Shown: positions 40,651 through 51,307, counted from the stretch's first letter. The stretch is 64,000 nucleotides of DNA from Candidatus Altarchaeota archaeon (GCA_016931955.1 JAFGDV010000012.1:1-64000), one strand, 5' to 3'. Notes: generated from the sequence alone by a model not told the origin. A program made the numbers and translations.

Positions 40651-41214
40651 ATGAAAATAAAGAAGAAGCATATCATCAAATTACTAAATGAGATGAACCC
40701 TCTTAATGAGTTCCCTCATTTAATTTACGCATGCGTTAAGTGGATTCCGTATACAATTGGCAGTTATCTCAGAGTTTTGGTCGCAAAAATATTTTTGAAA
40801 GATGTTGGCAGTGGCGTCTATATCCGAAAGAATGCAGTATTTGATTTTAAGTACATCAAGATTGGGGATGGCGTCTTGCTTGGAGAAGACTGTATTTTGG
40901 CTGCTCGAGTTGGTGGGGAAATTGTCATAGGCGATAATTCATTGATTGGCGGGCGGGTTAAGTTTTATACAATTAACCATAAATTCGACGACCCATGTAA
41001 ATTGATTAAGAACCAGGGTGTGGTGTATGGCCCTATCCTTATCGGGTCTGATGTGTGGATTGGTGCAGATTCTATCATCTTAGGCGGAGTTAGGATAGGG
41101 GATGGAGCAGTTGTGGGCGCAGGTTCTGTAGTTACAAAAGACGTACCACCATACACAGTGGTTGCTGGAAATCCAGCAAAAAAAATAAAGTCTAGGGATA
41201 GATCACAGAACTGA
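40651..41214 (+). CDS. Left-handed beta-helix (hexapeptide) acetyltransferase, copy 2
   Basis: 187 aa paralogue of the gene before it, with the same domain order: a hydrophobic N-terminal helix region, hexapeptide coils, and [20 protein letters not shown]. It is followed by [18 protein letters not shown] and [13 protein letters not shown]. Its 3' end overlaps by 12 bp the convergent glycosyltransferase at 41203. The two copies probably acetylate different positions or sugars. Confidence 0.85.
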   Translation: MKIKKKHIIKLLNEMNPLNEFPHLIYACVKWIPYTIGSYLRVLVAKIFLKDVGSGVYIRKNAVFDFKYIKIGDGVLLGEDCILAARVGGEIVIGDNSLIGGRVKFYTINHKFDDPCKLIKNQGVVYGPILIGSDVWIGADSIILGGVRIGDGAVVGAGSVVTKDVPPYTVVAGNPAKKIKSRDRSQN

Positions 41215-42357
41215 TGAGTAGATTTTTTCAATAACTTCAATACGTTTAGCCCACGTGAAATTACTGTTCACTCGTCTGACACCATTAGCACCCATTTTCT
41301 TGGGTAGGATATCATCATCAAGCAGCTCATCAATCTTATTAGCTAACTCTATATGATTTTCAGGTCTTACCAAGAAACCTGTTTCTCCATCCCTCACTAC
41401 CTCGGGTATAGCCCCTACTTGGGCGGATACAACCGGCAGACCACATGCCATTGCCTCTGCGAGAACGATACCAAAGCTCTCTATCCTAGATGGCATGACA
41501 AATACAGATGCCTTATTTAGTAATTGCACTATCTCCTTTTGTTGTAGAAAGCCATGGAAATTAACTTTTCTAGTTAAGCCCTCTTTTGCGCATATGTTTT
41601 TGAGGTGACTTTTGTAGTTCTTGGCTCCTTCTCGCCCAACAATATCAAGGAATGTGTTGGGGTGATTTTTTAGGACTTCCTTGAACGCAAAAAGTAGAGT
41701 GTCTATACCTTTTTGAGGTTCCAATCGTCCCACTGTTATTATTCGCTGTTCTCGTTCTAATCCAAAGTCCTTGAAAACAAAAGTATCGACACCAGGATAT
41801 GCGACTTCTATCTTGTTTTCGTTAATCTTATAAATCTTCTTCAATTCCTCTTTACTGTATCTACTCGGAACAATTGCTTTTGTGCTTAATTTTGTGGCTT
41901 GCTTGTCTAGATGCAAATGCAATGACCATCGTATAGCCTTATGGTTAAGTATTCCCTCTTTTCTTATGTCTGTAAGAGAGTAGGGATAAAGACGTGGATA
42001 ATGTACTTCATGAACCAAGGGTTTCTTTTTTAATTTCGCCCAGAAATTGGTTAGAATCATCTCAGGTTTTGCGCCATGTATTATGTCAATGTTTCTGATA
42101 TTAATCGATTTTCTCCACCAAGAGACTGCTGAACGCACATCTAATGGCCTGAATCCAGTGAACTTAGATGCTGAATAGAATATTATGCCGTCTATCTTAG
42201 GTAGAGCAATATACGATTGCTTGGGTAGAACCACATCCAGAGTGTGACCTCTTTTTGCAAGTTCTTCCATCGTTTTCCACAGAACAATCTCTCCACCTCC
42301 GACGCCACTTTCAGTTGGTGTGCCTGCTACGAACATCAGGATTTTATAGGTCTCCAT
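41203..42357 (-). CDS. Glycosyltransferase family 4
   Basis: 384 aa. [20 protein letters not shown] (acceptor loop), [19 protein letters not shown], and [18 protein letters not shown] with E-x7-E. It is a GT-B retaining enzyme. It is the second gene of a two-gene minus-strand unit with the glycosyltransferase at 42362, 4 bp apart. Confidence 0.88.
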   Translation of the reverse strand: METYKILMFVAGTPTESGVGGGEIVLWKTMEELAKRGHTLDVVLPKQSYIALPKIDGIIFYSASKFTGFRPLDVRSAVSWWRKSINIRNIDIIHGAKPEMILTNFWAKLKKKPLVHEVHYPRLYPYSLTDIRKEGILNHKAIRWSLHLHLDKQATKLSTKAIVPSRYSKEELKKIYKINENKIEVAYPGVDTFVFKDFGLEREQRIITVGRLEPQKGIDTLLFAFKEVLKNHPNTFLDIVGREGAKNYKSHLKNICAKEGLTRKVNFHGFLQQKEIVQLLNKASVFVMPSRIESFGIVLAEAMACGLPVVSAQVGAIPEVVRDGETGFLVRPENHIELANKIDELLDDDILPKKMGANGVRRVNSNFTWAKRIEVIEKIYSSVL

Positions 42358-42361
42358 TATC

Positions 42362-43516
42362 TTAGACTAATTTTTCATATTCTTTTATGGCTTTTTTGGC
42401 TATTATTCCCCAGTCATAGTCTTTTATGATTTTCTTGGACTCTTCACCCATCTTCTTTAGAAGATTTTTCTCGTAAACCGTTATCACGGCTTCTGATATT
42501 GCATTACAGTCTGCTGTGGGCACCAACAACCCATTAACGCCATCTTTGACTACCTGCGGGTTCTCAGACGTGTTGGTCGCTATTACTGGAAGTTCAACGC
42601 TCATCGCCTCTAGAATAACGAGCGGAAGCCCTTCATAGAGAGTGGGTGTCACCGACAAATCTGCAAGTTTATAGTAGTTAAAGAGGAGTTCATCGTCGAC
42701 ATTTCTAAAATGTTTTATTATGTCTCCCAGACCAAGTTTTTTTATCAGTGAGTAGACTCTTTCTTCATCAGTTCCGGTTCCGACAAGTATCAGTTTAACG
42801 TTTTCTATCTCTTTTCTAATCTTATCAAGAGCCTCTATTAGATAGTATACCCCCTTCACTTTTTCTATCCTATTCACATTTATGATGATAAAGTCATCAT
42901 CTTTAAGCCCTAAGTCCTCTCTCGTCACAGAAGCTTTAGATACGTATTCTTCTATTTGGGAAAGATCAACGCCATCAGGTATGTTGAATATCTTCTTTCT
43001 TTCGACATCGAAAAGTTCTGCTATTTCTCTAGCTTGTAATTCTCCTTCAGAGGCTATGGCTTCTGATCTGTTCATACAAATTTTTAGTGGATAGTTAACT
43101 GGCGTCAAGAAAAACCTGTTTTTAAAGCCCTTCGCTTTATACCATTCGTTACCAAATGCTTGGACTACTATTGGTTTCCTGTTTTTTGACAGTATGTAGG
43201 GAAATGATGTTATCTCGTAGGCGTGCAGTATATCAAATTCTTTCTTTTTCAGGTATTTGGACAGATTTATGTTGAAGTGGTGGTATGTTCTATAGAATCT
43301 GAATCCTCGACCGTATTGAACTCTTGGAGAGATAAAACGATATTTTACACCATCAAGATTTTCTGTCTTTTTTCTGCCTTCTTTTTCTGGTGAAGAGATT
43401 ACTTCGACGTCAACTCCTTGTTCTGCTATGTGTTTCGCAAGGAAATAGACGTATCTTTCCATCCCCCCATATCCATGGAAGGGGAAAACCCACCTAGAGG
43501 ACATCATAACTTTCAT
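42362..43516 (-). CDS. Glycosyltransferase family 4
   Basis: 384 aa. VFPFHGYGGMERYVYFLAKH at the N-terminus, IINVNRIEKVKGVYYLIEAL, and EGLPLVILEAMSVELPVI with E-x7-E. Closely resembles hexosyltransferases of archaeal glycan clusters. It starts about 115 bp from the divergent glycosyltransferase at 43631. Confidence 0.88.
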   Translation of the reverse strand: MKVMMSSRWVFPFHGYGGMERYVYFLAKHIAEQGVDVEVISSPEKEGRKKTENLDGVKYRFISPRVQYGRGFRFYRTYHHFNINLSKYLKKKEFDILHAYEITSFPYILSKNRKPIVVQAFGNEWYKAKGFKNRFFLTPVNYPLKICMNRSEAIASEGELQAREIAELFDVERKKIFNIPDGVDLSQIEEYVSKASVTREDLGLKDDDFIIINVNRIEKVKGVYYLIEALDKIRKEIENVKLILVGTGTDEERVYSLIKKLGLGDIIKHFRNVDDELLFNYYKLADLSVTPTLYEGLPLVILEAMSVELPVIATNTSENPQVVKDGVNGLLVPTADCNAISEAVITVYEKNLLKKMGEESKKIIKDYDWGIIAKKAIKEYEKLV

Positions 43517-43630
43517 CCTATCGTGATATGCCTATATGTTATAACTAATATTGTATATTGTCATCTATTAGCATTTGTTAAAGTATCTATATTACATATA
43601 TACAACATACCACATAGGTTAAATAATAAA

Positions 43631-44827
43631 ATGAGGATTCTGTTCATCCACGACAACCACAAACATCTAGGTGGGGCTGAAACATATCTATTCCAACTCA
43701 TGAAGCTACTAAAGGGTAGAGGACATAGTGTTTACTTTTTCTCAATCGACAAGAATGTTGAAGCAAGAACAGAGGATATCTTCGTCTACAAAGAAAAAAG
43801 AAAGAACAGATTAGCAAAGCACTTATCCTATTACTATCTCGATTGGGGCATATACAAAGCCCTCAAGAATTGGATAAAGGAGATAAAACCTGACGTAATC
43901 CATCTGCAGAATATTCAGAAATGTCCTATAACGTTGCTTCTTGCAGCAACCAGTTCAGGAATCCCCGTGGTATATACTGTCCACGACGTAGGAATCCTGT
44001 GTCTGACTGGTTTATGTATCAAGCCTTCTGGAGAAGTGTGCGGAGGAGGATTTGGGGTGAAATGCGTATGGAGTGGTTGTGTTAGCCTTAAAGGTTACTT
44101 ATACAATTTTCTGCCGAAGATTATCAAAAAATATCTCATCAAAAACAGGATAAAGCTGATTATCTCTCCAAGCAGAGCATTCGAAAAACTTTTGGGAGAT
44201 GATGGATACGCGAACGTGGCCCACATAAAAAACTTCATAGATATTCAAAATTGTGATGTTGATCAAACAAAAATTGAGAGGGGTAATGTATTATTTGTTG
44301 GTATGTTGGAGCAGCATAAGGGAGTATATCCCTTGATGAATGCATTTTCTAGCGTATCCAATAAAATACCTTCGGCTGTCCTACACATAGTTGGAGAAGG
44401 TCGCGAAAAGGAAGGTATGACAAAAAAGGCCAACGAGTTGGGTTTTCTTGAGAAGGTGGTTTTTCATGGGAAAATTCCTAAAGAGGAGCTTGCAACATTT
44501 TATCAGAAAGCAAACTTGGTGGTTTTCCCCTCTGTTTGCATGGAGAATAGTCCCTACGTTATCAGGGAGGCTATGGCTTCAGGTCGGCCTGTTGTAGCCA
44601 GTAACATTGGTGGTATTCCTGAGCTTGTAGTTGAGGGGGAAACTGGTTTTCTGGTTAGCGTTAGAAACCCTGACGAATTGACTGAAAAAATACTTCGATT
44701 GTTGTCTGACTGGAATCTTGCTAAGAAAATGGGGGAAAACGCAAGGAGGATAGCTGAAAAAGATTTAAAAGCGAACGATCATTTGGATAAAATCTTGGAG
44801 GTTTATACTTCACTTTCAGAGAAATGA
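43631..44827 (+). CDS. Glycosyltransferase family 4
   Basis: 398 aa from the ATG at 43631 (MRILFIHDNHKHLGGAETYL); the frame is open back to 43418, but that part is antisense to the neighbour and lacks protein character. It has a Cys-rich insertion (CIKPSGEVCGGGFGVKCVWS) typical of some GT4 capsule enzymes, ILFVGMLEQHKGVYPLMNAF, and ENSPYVIREAMASGRPVV. It overlaps the GT2 gene downstream by 4 bp. Confidence 0.87.
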   Translation: MRILFIHDNHKHLGGAETYLFQLMKLLKGRGHSVYFFSIDKNVEARTEDIFVYKEKRKNRLAKHLSYYYLDWGIYKALKNWIKEIKPDVIHLQNIQKCPITLLLAATSSGIPVVYTVHDVGILCLTGLCIKPSGEVCGGGFGVKCVWSGCVSLKGYLYNFLPKIIKKYLIKNRIKLIISPSRAFEKLLGDDGYANVAHIKNFIDIQNCDVDQTKIERGNVLFVGMLEQHKGVYPLMNAFSSVSNKIPSAVLHIVGEGREKEGMTKKANELGFLEKVVFHGKIPKEELATFYQKANLVVFPSVCMENSPYVIREAMASGRPVVASNIGGIPELVVEGETGFLVSVRNPDELTEKILRLLSDWNLAKKMGENARRIAEKDLKANDHLDKILEVYTSLSEK

Positions 44828-45678
44828 ACGTATCTATAATAATCCCTTGCTCTGCCGAGCATGCGAAATATCTGGATGATCTGTTTAATGCTTTGTCAAA
44901 GCAGAAGTTTAAGGATGAATTTGAGGTTATCCTAGTTCTGGAAGACGGCAATTGGGGAATGGATGATAAGATAAGTAATTATCCATTGAACGTAAAATTG
45001 TGTTCTTCTCAGCTTAGGAATCCTGGAGCTAATAGAAATATCGCAATAAAGGAAGCTAATGGTAACGTGATTGCATTTATTGACAGTGATTGTGTACCCA
45101 CTGAGAATTGGCTTGAGAACTTGATTAAACCCCTAGGGGAATATGATGGTTCTCAGGGGATTGATTATTCATACGACGACTCCTATCTTGGGAAGTTTAT
45201 GGAAAAACAGCAGTTGAATTTTCTGTATAGCTCAGTTGTAGATGGGCGCTGTAAGTTCATAGACACACGTAATTGCGCCATACGGCTGGATGTGTTAAAC
45301 AAGGTTGGTGGTTTTGATGAGAGATTGGAAACTTCTGAAGACAAAGACCTTGGCTATAGACTCTACAAATCAGGATTCAATGTTGTATTGAATAAAGAGG
45401 CAATAGTCTATCACAGGTGGAGAAAAGGAAGCCTTCTGGGATTCTTTAAATGGGGTATGTGGTATGGCAAAGGCGACTACGTATTCAGGCAGAAATGGGA
45501 TAAAATGTCTTTCCATTCTGGTTTTAGGAGCGCATTAAATGACTTGAAGTCTTCACTTTTTTACTTGATCAAAAGTCTTTGTTCCTCAGGTGATGAAAGA
45601 GAAGTCAATTTGCTTTTTTCTTTCAGACAGTTTGGTGTAGCCTTTGGTAAGCTAAAGGCTATGTTGTTTAAAACCTAA
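44824..45678 (+). CDS. Glycosyltransferase family 2
   Basis: 284 aa GT-A enzyme. SIIIPCSAEHAKYLDDLFNA opens the nucleotide-binding fold, FIDSDCVPTENWLENL carries the DxD-type metal motif, and ETSEDKDLGYRLYKSGF the catalytic ED region. Translationally coupled to the GT4 upstream. Its end overlaps by 27 bp the convergent deacetylase gene. Confidence 0.87.
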   Translation: MNVSIIIPCSAEHAKYLDDLFNALSKQKFKDEFEVILVLEDGNWGMDDKISNYPLNVKLCSSQLRNPGANRNIAIKEANGNVIAFIDSDCVPTENWLENLIKPLGEYDGSQGIDYSYDDSYLGKFMEKQQLNFLYSSVVDGRCKFIDTRNCAIRLDVLNKVGGFDERLETSEDKDLGYRLYKSGFNVVLNKEAIVYHRWRKGSLLGFFKWGMWYGKGDYVFRQKWDKMSFHSGFRSALNDLKSSLFYLIKSLCSSGDEREVNLLFSFRQFGVAFGKLKAMLFKT

Positions 45679-46416
45679 CGCCTCTAAGCATTCTCCATTA
45701 GTCAAATATTTTACATCGGGTTTATCGGCTACGTGCTCAAATATCTTTTCCAGTCTATCCCACATTTCCAATTTCTCGACTTCCCATGAATGCCCCCATA
45801 CATGGAATATTCCGCCTTTCTTGAGAACTTTCTCAAAGAGTCGCTTTGCACGCGACTCCCAGCTGAAAATTGACTTCTGGGGCAAAGAATACGTCTTATG
45901 TAATTTTATATTTCTTGGTCGCGGATAGACCTGTACTGTTGTCGCGAACTCGAATGGATCCTTTGGGGGATCTGTAATACCCATCTCAACTGTTCTAGCT
46001 CCTAAGAAACCTGCATCCTTGACTATCGCTTTAGTTTCATTGCTGAAATCGCCATAAGGGTAACAGAACATCTTAACTTCGTGTCCTAGAATATCTTCTA
46101 GATACTCTTTTGATCCCTTTATCTCCTCTCTCACATCTTTTATAGACAGTTGAGATAAATAGGGATGATTTAGTGTGTGTGCACCAATCTCATGTTTCCC
46201 ATCTAAGTCTAACAAATCTTCTTTCGTAAGGGAACCTGTTTTTATACTCTCCTCAACCAGCTGTGACCTGTCTCCCTCATTCAGGGTATCTATTGCTTCA
46301 ATCTTTGGAACATAGAATGTCCCCTTAAGCGAGAATTTGTCCAGTAGCTCTGACAATTGTTTATCTAGGATGTGTCCGTCATCCCAGCTTGTTGTTACAA
46401 AAATCTTTTTTTCCAT
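45652..46416 (-). CDS. Polysaccharide deacetylase (CE4)
   Basis: 254 aa with canonical motifs: VTTSWDDGHILDKQL (catalytic Asp and metal Asp), HEIGAHTLNHPYLSQL (metal His pair), FCYPYGDFSNETKAI, and a C-terminal VWGHSWEV (last motif His). It is therefore likely active, in contrast to the two variant CE4-like proteins at 29724 and 36670. It removes acetyl groups from HexNAc in the glycan. No signal peptide is seen, so it may act on lipid-linked precursors in the cytoplasm. Confidence 0.88.
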   Translation of the reverse strand: MEKKIFVTTSWDDGHILDKQLSELLDKFSLKGTFYVPKIEAIDTLNEGDRSQLVEESIKTGSLTKEDLLDLDGKHEIGAHTLNHPYLSQLSIKDVREEIKGSKEYLEDILGHEVKMFCYPYGDFSNETKAIVKDAGFLGARTVEMGITDPPKDPFEFATTVQVYPRPRNIKLHKTYSLPQKSIFSWESRAKRLFEKVLKKGGIFHVWGHSWEVEKLEMWDRLEKIFEHVADKPDVKYLTNGECLEALGFKQHSL

Positions 46417-46420
46417 GTTT

Positions 46421-47320
46421 TCACAAACAGATTATTCTACGCTCTATGCTTCCTCGTATTCTACCTAGTTTGTAGGCAAACCATTGTACAAACTGGCAGA
46501 TTGGTATCCCCACATACAATGCTTTGTCCCCTTTGTGGAAAGGCGCATTTAGGATTCTCCATGGAAGGCGGAGGAAAAGAGCTTTAAACATGACTTTATA
46601 GATTCCCCAGTCAATGGTGTGGTTCTTCCCTAGCATGTCTCTGTGTTTTTTAAAGTATCTTACATACCATCTCCCATATCTGTAAAACTGCCGATATAGT
46701 TCATACAATGAGGTTCGATGTTTATGTAAGACGACTGCATCAGGTTCATAAATCAACTTATACCCTGCTTTTGTCACCCTCCAACCCATGTCTACATCCC
46801 CCCCAGAGTACTGTGCTCCGTCAAAGTAGCCCAATTCCTCTATTATTTTCCGTCTGTAGGCAGCATTAGCTGTGACGATGTAGGGGTATTTTTCCTTGAC
46901 ATTCCATTCTTGTATTAGAACGTATTTGGCCGAGTATTTTTCTACCACCGTTTGTGGGTTGTATGCTACAACTTTTCCACCGACGCCTGCGATCTTGTCG
47001 TCTGTGAAGTTCCTCATCAAGTTTTTAAGCCAGTTCTTGTCTACTTCGCAGTCTCCGTCTGTGAATGCCAGTATCTCTCCTTTGGCGTTTTTTACTGCTA
47101 GGTTTCTCGCATAGAATTGCCCTTTTCTGCTTTCGAATAGGTATCTCACAGGATATTTCTGTATCACTTCTTTCGTGGAGTCTGTGGAGTTGTTATCCAC
47201 CACTATGACTTCCGTCTTTTCTTTTGGGTAGTTTAGATCCAGTATAGATTCTATGCATTCTCCCACTATCCTCTCTGCGTTGTGTACTGGCACAATTACT
47301 GAGACAGTTGGTAATTCCAT
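46421..47320 (-). CDS. Glycosyltransferase family 2
   Basis: 299 aa. SVIVPVHNAERIVGECIESI, VVDNNSTDSTKEVIQ, FTDGDCEVDKNWLKNLM (metal motif) and GGDVDMGWRVTKAGY. The C-terminal 80 residues contain amphipathic and hydrophobic stretches that would dock it at the membrane. It shares strong similarity in layout with the GT2 at 51308. It lies 4 bp before the deacetylase, with which it forms a minus-strand pair. Confidence 0.87.
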   Translation of the reverse strand: MELPTVSVIVPVHNAERIVGECIESILDLNYPKEKTEVIVVDNNSTDSTKEVIQKYPVRYLFESRKGQFYARNLAVKNAKGEILAFTDGDCEVDKNWLKNLMRNFTDDKIAGVGGKVVAYNPQTVVEKYSAKYVLIQEWNVKEKYPYIVTANAAYRRKIIEELGYFDGAQYSGGDVDMGWRVTKAGYKLIYEPDAVVLHKHRTSLYELYRQFYRYGRWYVRYFKKHRDMLGKNHTIDWGIYKVMFKALFLRLPWRILNAPFHKGDKALYVGIPICQFVQWFAYKLGRIRGSIERRIICL

Positions 47321-47385
47321 AATAGCACTTAGAGATTTATGGTAGTAGGATATATATGCTAAGAAGACAAAATAAATAGATCCCT

Positions 47386-48834
47386 ATGACACTTAAAAGA
47401 AAAGCTATAAGGAGTAGCATTTTAATATTCGGTAAGACTCTCTTTCAGAGAGGTGCCAGTTTTGTAAGTAAAATAATCTTGGCTAGGCTCCTTGTACCAG
47501 CGGATTTTGGTTTGGTCGCTATCGCATCTCTGGTTGTAAACGGCATAGGCTTGTTTAGGGATATCGGTATAAACTCTGCTCTAATTTATAAAAAAGAGGA
47601 TGAAAGTGCAACAGCAGATACCTCTTTCTTGATTATCTGGGTGGTAAGCATCTTCTTATATCTTATTGCTTTCATGTTGGCTCCTTTTGTAGCTGATTTT
47701 TTTGGAGAAGAGGTAGTTGTGGACATTATTAGAATATCAGCTCTCACATTTCTTCTATACGCCGTTGGATTTGTTCCAATGACTTTGCTTGAAAAGAGGA
47801 TAAAGTTCAGAAGGTATGTTGCTGTTGAGCTTATATCAACTGTTGTGGGTATATCCACTATGTTATACATGGCTTTTGTTGGCTTTGGTGTCTGGAGTCT
47901 TATCTACGGTGGCTTAATTGGCGGGTCTGCTGGAGCCGTTGCTGTCTGGTTTTTGACTTCCTGGAGGCCTAGATGGGTATTTGACAAAAAGATTGCTAAA
48001 GAATTGATAGGGTATGGGAAGTTCATGTTGGGTGTGACGCTTGCGATTTTTTTGATTCAGAATATTGATAATGCTGTAATTGGGAAGGTTATTGGCATGT
48101 CTATGCTTGGAATTTATACGATGGCATATTCTATCTGTAATCTTCCGGCGAATACCGTCATGCAGACTATAAATCAGGTGCTTTTTCCCACTTATTCTAG
48201 GATACAGGATGATATCCCAAAGCTTAGGAGGGGTTATCTCAAGGTTTTTAATCTTGTTTCATTGCTTGTTTTCCCCATATCTTCTGGTATCTTCATCCTA
48301 GCGCCTGAGTTTGTCACGATTGTTTTAAGCGAGAAATGGATTCCTGCCATTCCCGCTATCCAGATACTGTGTTTTTTTGGTTTGTTTCGTTCTTTGGCTG
48401 GGACTACTGGTGAGGTTTTTAAGGCTTTAGGTAAACCTGATATTCCTTTTAAAGCCTATAGTGCTCAATTCTTGATTATTCTCTTACTGATTTATCCGTT
48501 CACTCTCCAGTTTGGTATTGTTGGAGCAAGTGTGGTTGTGACATCCTCTATTCTCCTTATAATGCTGTGGCTGCTATTCAGGGTATGTAAGGCTTTGGAG
48601 ATCAAGTTCAGTTCTTTATCTGCGATTTCTGTAGTGCATTTGTTGTCTTCTTTGGTCATGGTCTTGATTGTTTACCTAATTAAAACAAGCCTAGGTATGA
48701 CTCTTTTATCTTTAGTTACTTCAGTCCTTGTTGGAGCGATAGTTTATGTCTCCACAGTATATGTTCTAACGAGAGGAAGGGCTGTTTCAGATGCTATGGA
48801 GGTTGTTTCTGCTCTTAGAGGAGTCAGATCATAG
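47386..48834 (+). CDS. Polysaccharide flippase (MOP superfamily, WzxC-like)
   Basis: 482 aa with about twelve to fourteen helices. The N-terminal SSILIFGKTLFQRGASFVSK, ILARLLVPADFGLVAIA signature and the TLLEKRIKFRRYVAVEL loop are typical of the WzxC/TuaB branch of lipid-linked oligosaccharide flippases. It moves the assembled lipid-linked glycan across the membrane. A second, less similar flippase is encoded at 54584. Confidence 0.85.
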   Translation: MTLKRKAIRSSILIFGKTLFQRGASFVSKIILARLLVPADFGLVAIASLVVNGIGLFRDIGINSALIYKKEDESATADTSFLIIWVVSIFLYLIAFMLAPFVADFFGEEVVVDIIRISALTFLLYAVGFVPMTLLEKRIKFRRYVAVELISTVVGISTMLYMAFVGFGVWSLIYGGLIGGSAGAVAVWFLTSWRPRWVFDKKIAKELIGYGKFMLGVTLAIFLIQNIDNAVIGKVIGMSMLGIYTMAYSICNLPANTVMQTINQVLFPTYSRIQDDIPKLRRGYLKVFNLVSLLVFPISSGIFILAPEFVTIVLSEKWIPAIPAIQILCFFGLFRSLAGTTGEVFKALGKPDIPFKAYSAQFLIILLLIYPFTLQFGIVGASVVVTSSILLIMLWLLFRVCKALEIKFSSLSAISVVHLLSSLVMVLIVYLIKTSLGMTLLSLVTSVLVGAIVYVSTVYVLTRGRAVSDAMEVVSALRGVRS

Positions 48835-48840
48835 CTCCCT

Positions 48841-50298
48841 TCAATCACGCTTTTTCCAAACATACATTCCTTCCGGGATTCTAGAATCATTCAGCTGATA
48901 ATAGTCTTTCTCTAAGAGTAGATCTTCTGCTTGCTGAACCTCATCGAACTCAAAATCGCTGAGTAGGACTATTGGGGGTTTATTCTCTACTAAGATTTCG
49001 TTAAATTCTGTTAGATTAATTGTAACTAGTACAGATCTATCAGAGTAGTATTTCAAAAAATCTTCTCGTTCAAAGGTGGTTGCTAGAACCAGATCATCTG
49101 GATTTGATACAACATTTATATACCTAGCTACATCCCTTATCTCTCCATGATACGCACTATTACCATGCATACCAATTACTCCATATACCGAAAAAATCAC
49201 GAACAGAACGAGAATAGGGAAATGGACATTTTTTGGCAGCATCTGAAGCCCTAATGCCGCAGAAATGATGAAAGGCGGAACTAGGGAGTACAAGAAGTAA
49301 TCGTGTTCATATACGGCTCCGGGCATCAAGACAAAAAACATCAAGCCATAGGCAAATAATATTAGAATGATTGAATTTTTGAATAATTTTTCTTTATCAT
49401 CAAACTCAAATTTCTTTGTTAAAGCATTCCAAAACCAGATGAATGATAGTGTAAGAACAATAAACCCGACTTGACTCATAAATCGGTCAAGAAAAACTCG
49501 GTAAAAACTAGGGGATAATAGTAATTCTAATCCTAAGTATTTATCTACTGCACTTGATAGATGAGCTACATTACCAGATAAGAGATTTATATGTAGCATA
49601 TTAATCAAAAATGCAATAAATGCAACTATGGGTATCAAAGAGAATAGTTTGATATTAACTTTAGACCTAAACAGAATCGAGACCAAAAAGAATAAAAACA
49701 CAAAAGGTAGGAAATAGTGGGAATCAAGTCCACCAAATAGGGTAATCAGGATAAGATAATAAAAATATTTTTTCTCATTATCCTCTATCCATTTGATAAA
49801 TAAATAGATAAATAAAAACTGAAAAAATAAACCTATGGGGAAACCAAACCGATCAAAATATACTGCTTCAGGAACAACCGCTAAGAAAATTGTTGATATA
49901 AGAGCAGTATTTTTATCCCAAATTTTAGAGACAATAGCATAAAGGAGGATTATATTAGCTAACCCAAAGAGTATATAGGGTAAACGAATGGTCCACTCGT
50001 TAACACCTAGAATCATATGGAATAATGACAGGAGTATAACACCAAATTGGGGGTAATTAGAATAGTATATAAGTTTACCATCAATTACGTTGGTTACCGC
50101 CCCAAATTTAGTTTCTAAAAAACCATATCTTAGGTGATTTCTCTCCACCACACCCAATTGAGCGCCCATTAAATCATGATGTCCTACAAAACTCTCTGTT
50201 ATCTCATATGACCTAAACAACAAGCCAAGTACCAAAACTAGGAGAAGAGCCTTATTTTTAAAAAGGAATCTTTTAAGTTTACTAATCACGTTATCCAT
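48841..50298 (-). CDS. GT-C membrane glycosyltransferase (PMT/ArnT-like)
   Basis: 485 aa with about eleven to twelve helices. The first external loop has SFVGHHDLMGAQLGVVERNH, with the acidic residue expected for dolichyl-phosphate-sugar-dependent GT-C enzymes. IYYSNYPQFGVILLSLFHMI is characteristic of the PMT_2 family. The C-terminus is a small external domain. It could add a sugar from a polyprenyl-phosphate donor made by the GT2 at 50407, which is divergently transcribed. Confidence 0.75.
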   Translation of the reverse strand: MDNVISKLKRFLFKNKALLLVLVLGLLFRSYEITESFVGHHDLMGAQLGVVERNHLRYGFLETKFGAVTNVIDGKLIYYSNYPQFGVILLSLFHMILGVNEWTIRLPYILFGLANIILLYAIVSKIWDKNTALISTIFLAVVPEAVYFDRFGFPIGLFFQFLFIYLFIKWIEDNEKKYFYYLILITLFGGLDSHYFLPFVFLFFLVSILFRSKVNIKLFSLIPIVAFIAFLINMLHINLLSGNVAHLSSAVDKYLGLELLLSPSFYRVFLDRFMSQVGFIVLTLSFIWFWNALTKKFEFDDKEKLFKNSIILILFAYGLMFFVLMPGAVYEHDYFLYSLVPPFIISAALGLQMLPKNVHFPILVLFVIFSVYGVIGMHGNSAYHGEIRDVARYINVVSNPDDLVLATTFEREDFLKYYSDRSVLVTINLTEFNEILVENKPPIVLLSDFEFDEVQQAEDLLLEKDYYQLNDSRIPEGMYVWKKRD

Positions 50299-50406
50299 CC
50301 CCAGTTATTAGAATATCTATGCTATATATAGATAGTTCATTAATATATAAAAACTGCGCATATATTATCATACATTATCCCATAACTTTATAATTTAAAT
50401 AAACAA

Positions 50407-51297
50407 ATGACATATAAAAACCAAAAAATAATTGCTATTGTCCCAGCATACAACGAGGAGGCAACCATCGGTAGCGTTGTACTAACTGCCAAGAACTATG
50501 TGGATAAGGTGGTTATAGTAGATGATGGTAGCAGTGATAAGACTTCCGCGATCGCTGAACTTGCTGGCGCTGAGGTTGCTAGGCATGACGAAAATATGGG
50601 CTATGGCGCAGCTATTAAAACTTGTTTTGATGTGGCGAAAAAATATAATGCTGATGTTATGGTCACATTGGATGGCGATGGTCAGCATAATCCCAGTGAG
50701 ATAACAAAGGTGGTAAAATCTATAATCAATGGAGAAGCTGACATCGTTATTGGGTCGAGATTTTTGGGTAAGTCAAGCCGTATTCCGGGATACAGGAAAT
50801 TCGGCATAAAGTTTCTGAATAGGATGACAAATCTATCCTCAAGAAAGGTTTCTGATACGCAGAGTGGTTTCAGAGCTTATTCACGAAAAGCAATCAACAG
50901 CTTGAGGTTAAATGAATCAGGCATGGGTATCGGCTCGGAGATATTAATGAACGCCCAAAAGCTTGATTTGAAGATAGAAGAGGTTCCAATCTCTGTCAGG
51001 TATGATGTAAGTAAGCCTTCTCAACATCCATTATCTCATGGAGCTAGTGTTTTGGGTACAGTTTTGAGTTATATTGAAGAGAAACGTCCGCTTGAGTTCT
51101 TTGGCTTAATAGGCATATTATGCTTAACATCCGGCGTCGGTTTAGGTTTTTGGGTTTTTCAAAGATACAATGAAGTACATCAGCTTGCTACTGGAAGTGC
51201 TGTAATAACGGCCATTCTTGTGCTTACCGGAATCCTCTCTATTTTTTCGGGGATCATAATTCACACAATCGTAAGTTCTCTCAGAATAAAGGAATAA
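50407..51297 (+). CDS. Dolichyl-phosphate sugar synthase-like glycosyltransferase family 2
   Basis: 296 aa. AIVPAYNEEATIGSVVL, VDDGSSDKTS and VTLDGDGQHNPSEI define the DPM1-like GT2 fold. SDTQSGFRAYSRKAI is the usual loop of polyprenyl-phosphate hexose synthases. Two C-terminal helices (about residues 235-290) anchor it. It probably makes dolichyl-phosphate mannose or glucose for the GT-C enzymes. Confidence 0.87.
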   Translation: MTYKNQKIIAIVPAYNEEATIGSVVLTAKNYVDKVVIVDDGSSDKTSAIAELAGAEVARHDENMGYGAAIKTCFDVAKKYNADVMVTLDGDGQHNPSEITKVVKSIINGEADIVIGSRFLGKSSRIPGYRKFGIKFLNRMTNLSSRKVSDTQSGFRAYSRKAINSLRLNESGMGIGSEILMNAQKLDLKIEEVPISVRYDVSKPSQHPLSHGASVLGTVLSYIEEKRPLEFFGLIGILCLTSGVGLGFWVFQRYNEVHQLATGSAVITAILVLTGILSIFSGIIIHTIVSSLRIKE

Positions 51298-51307
51298 TTC
51301 AAAGAAG

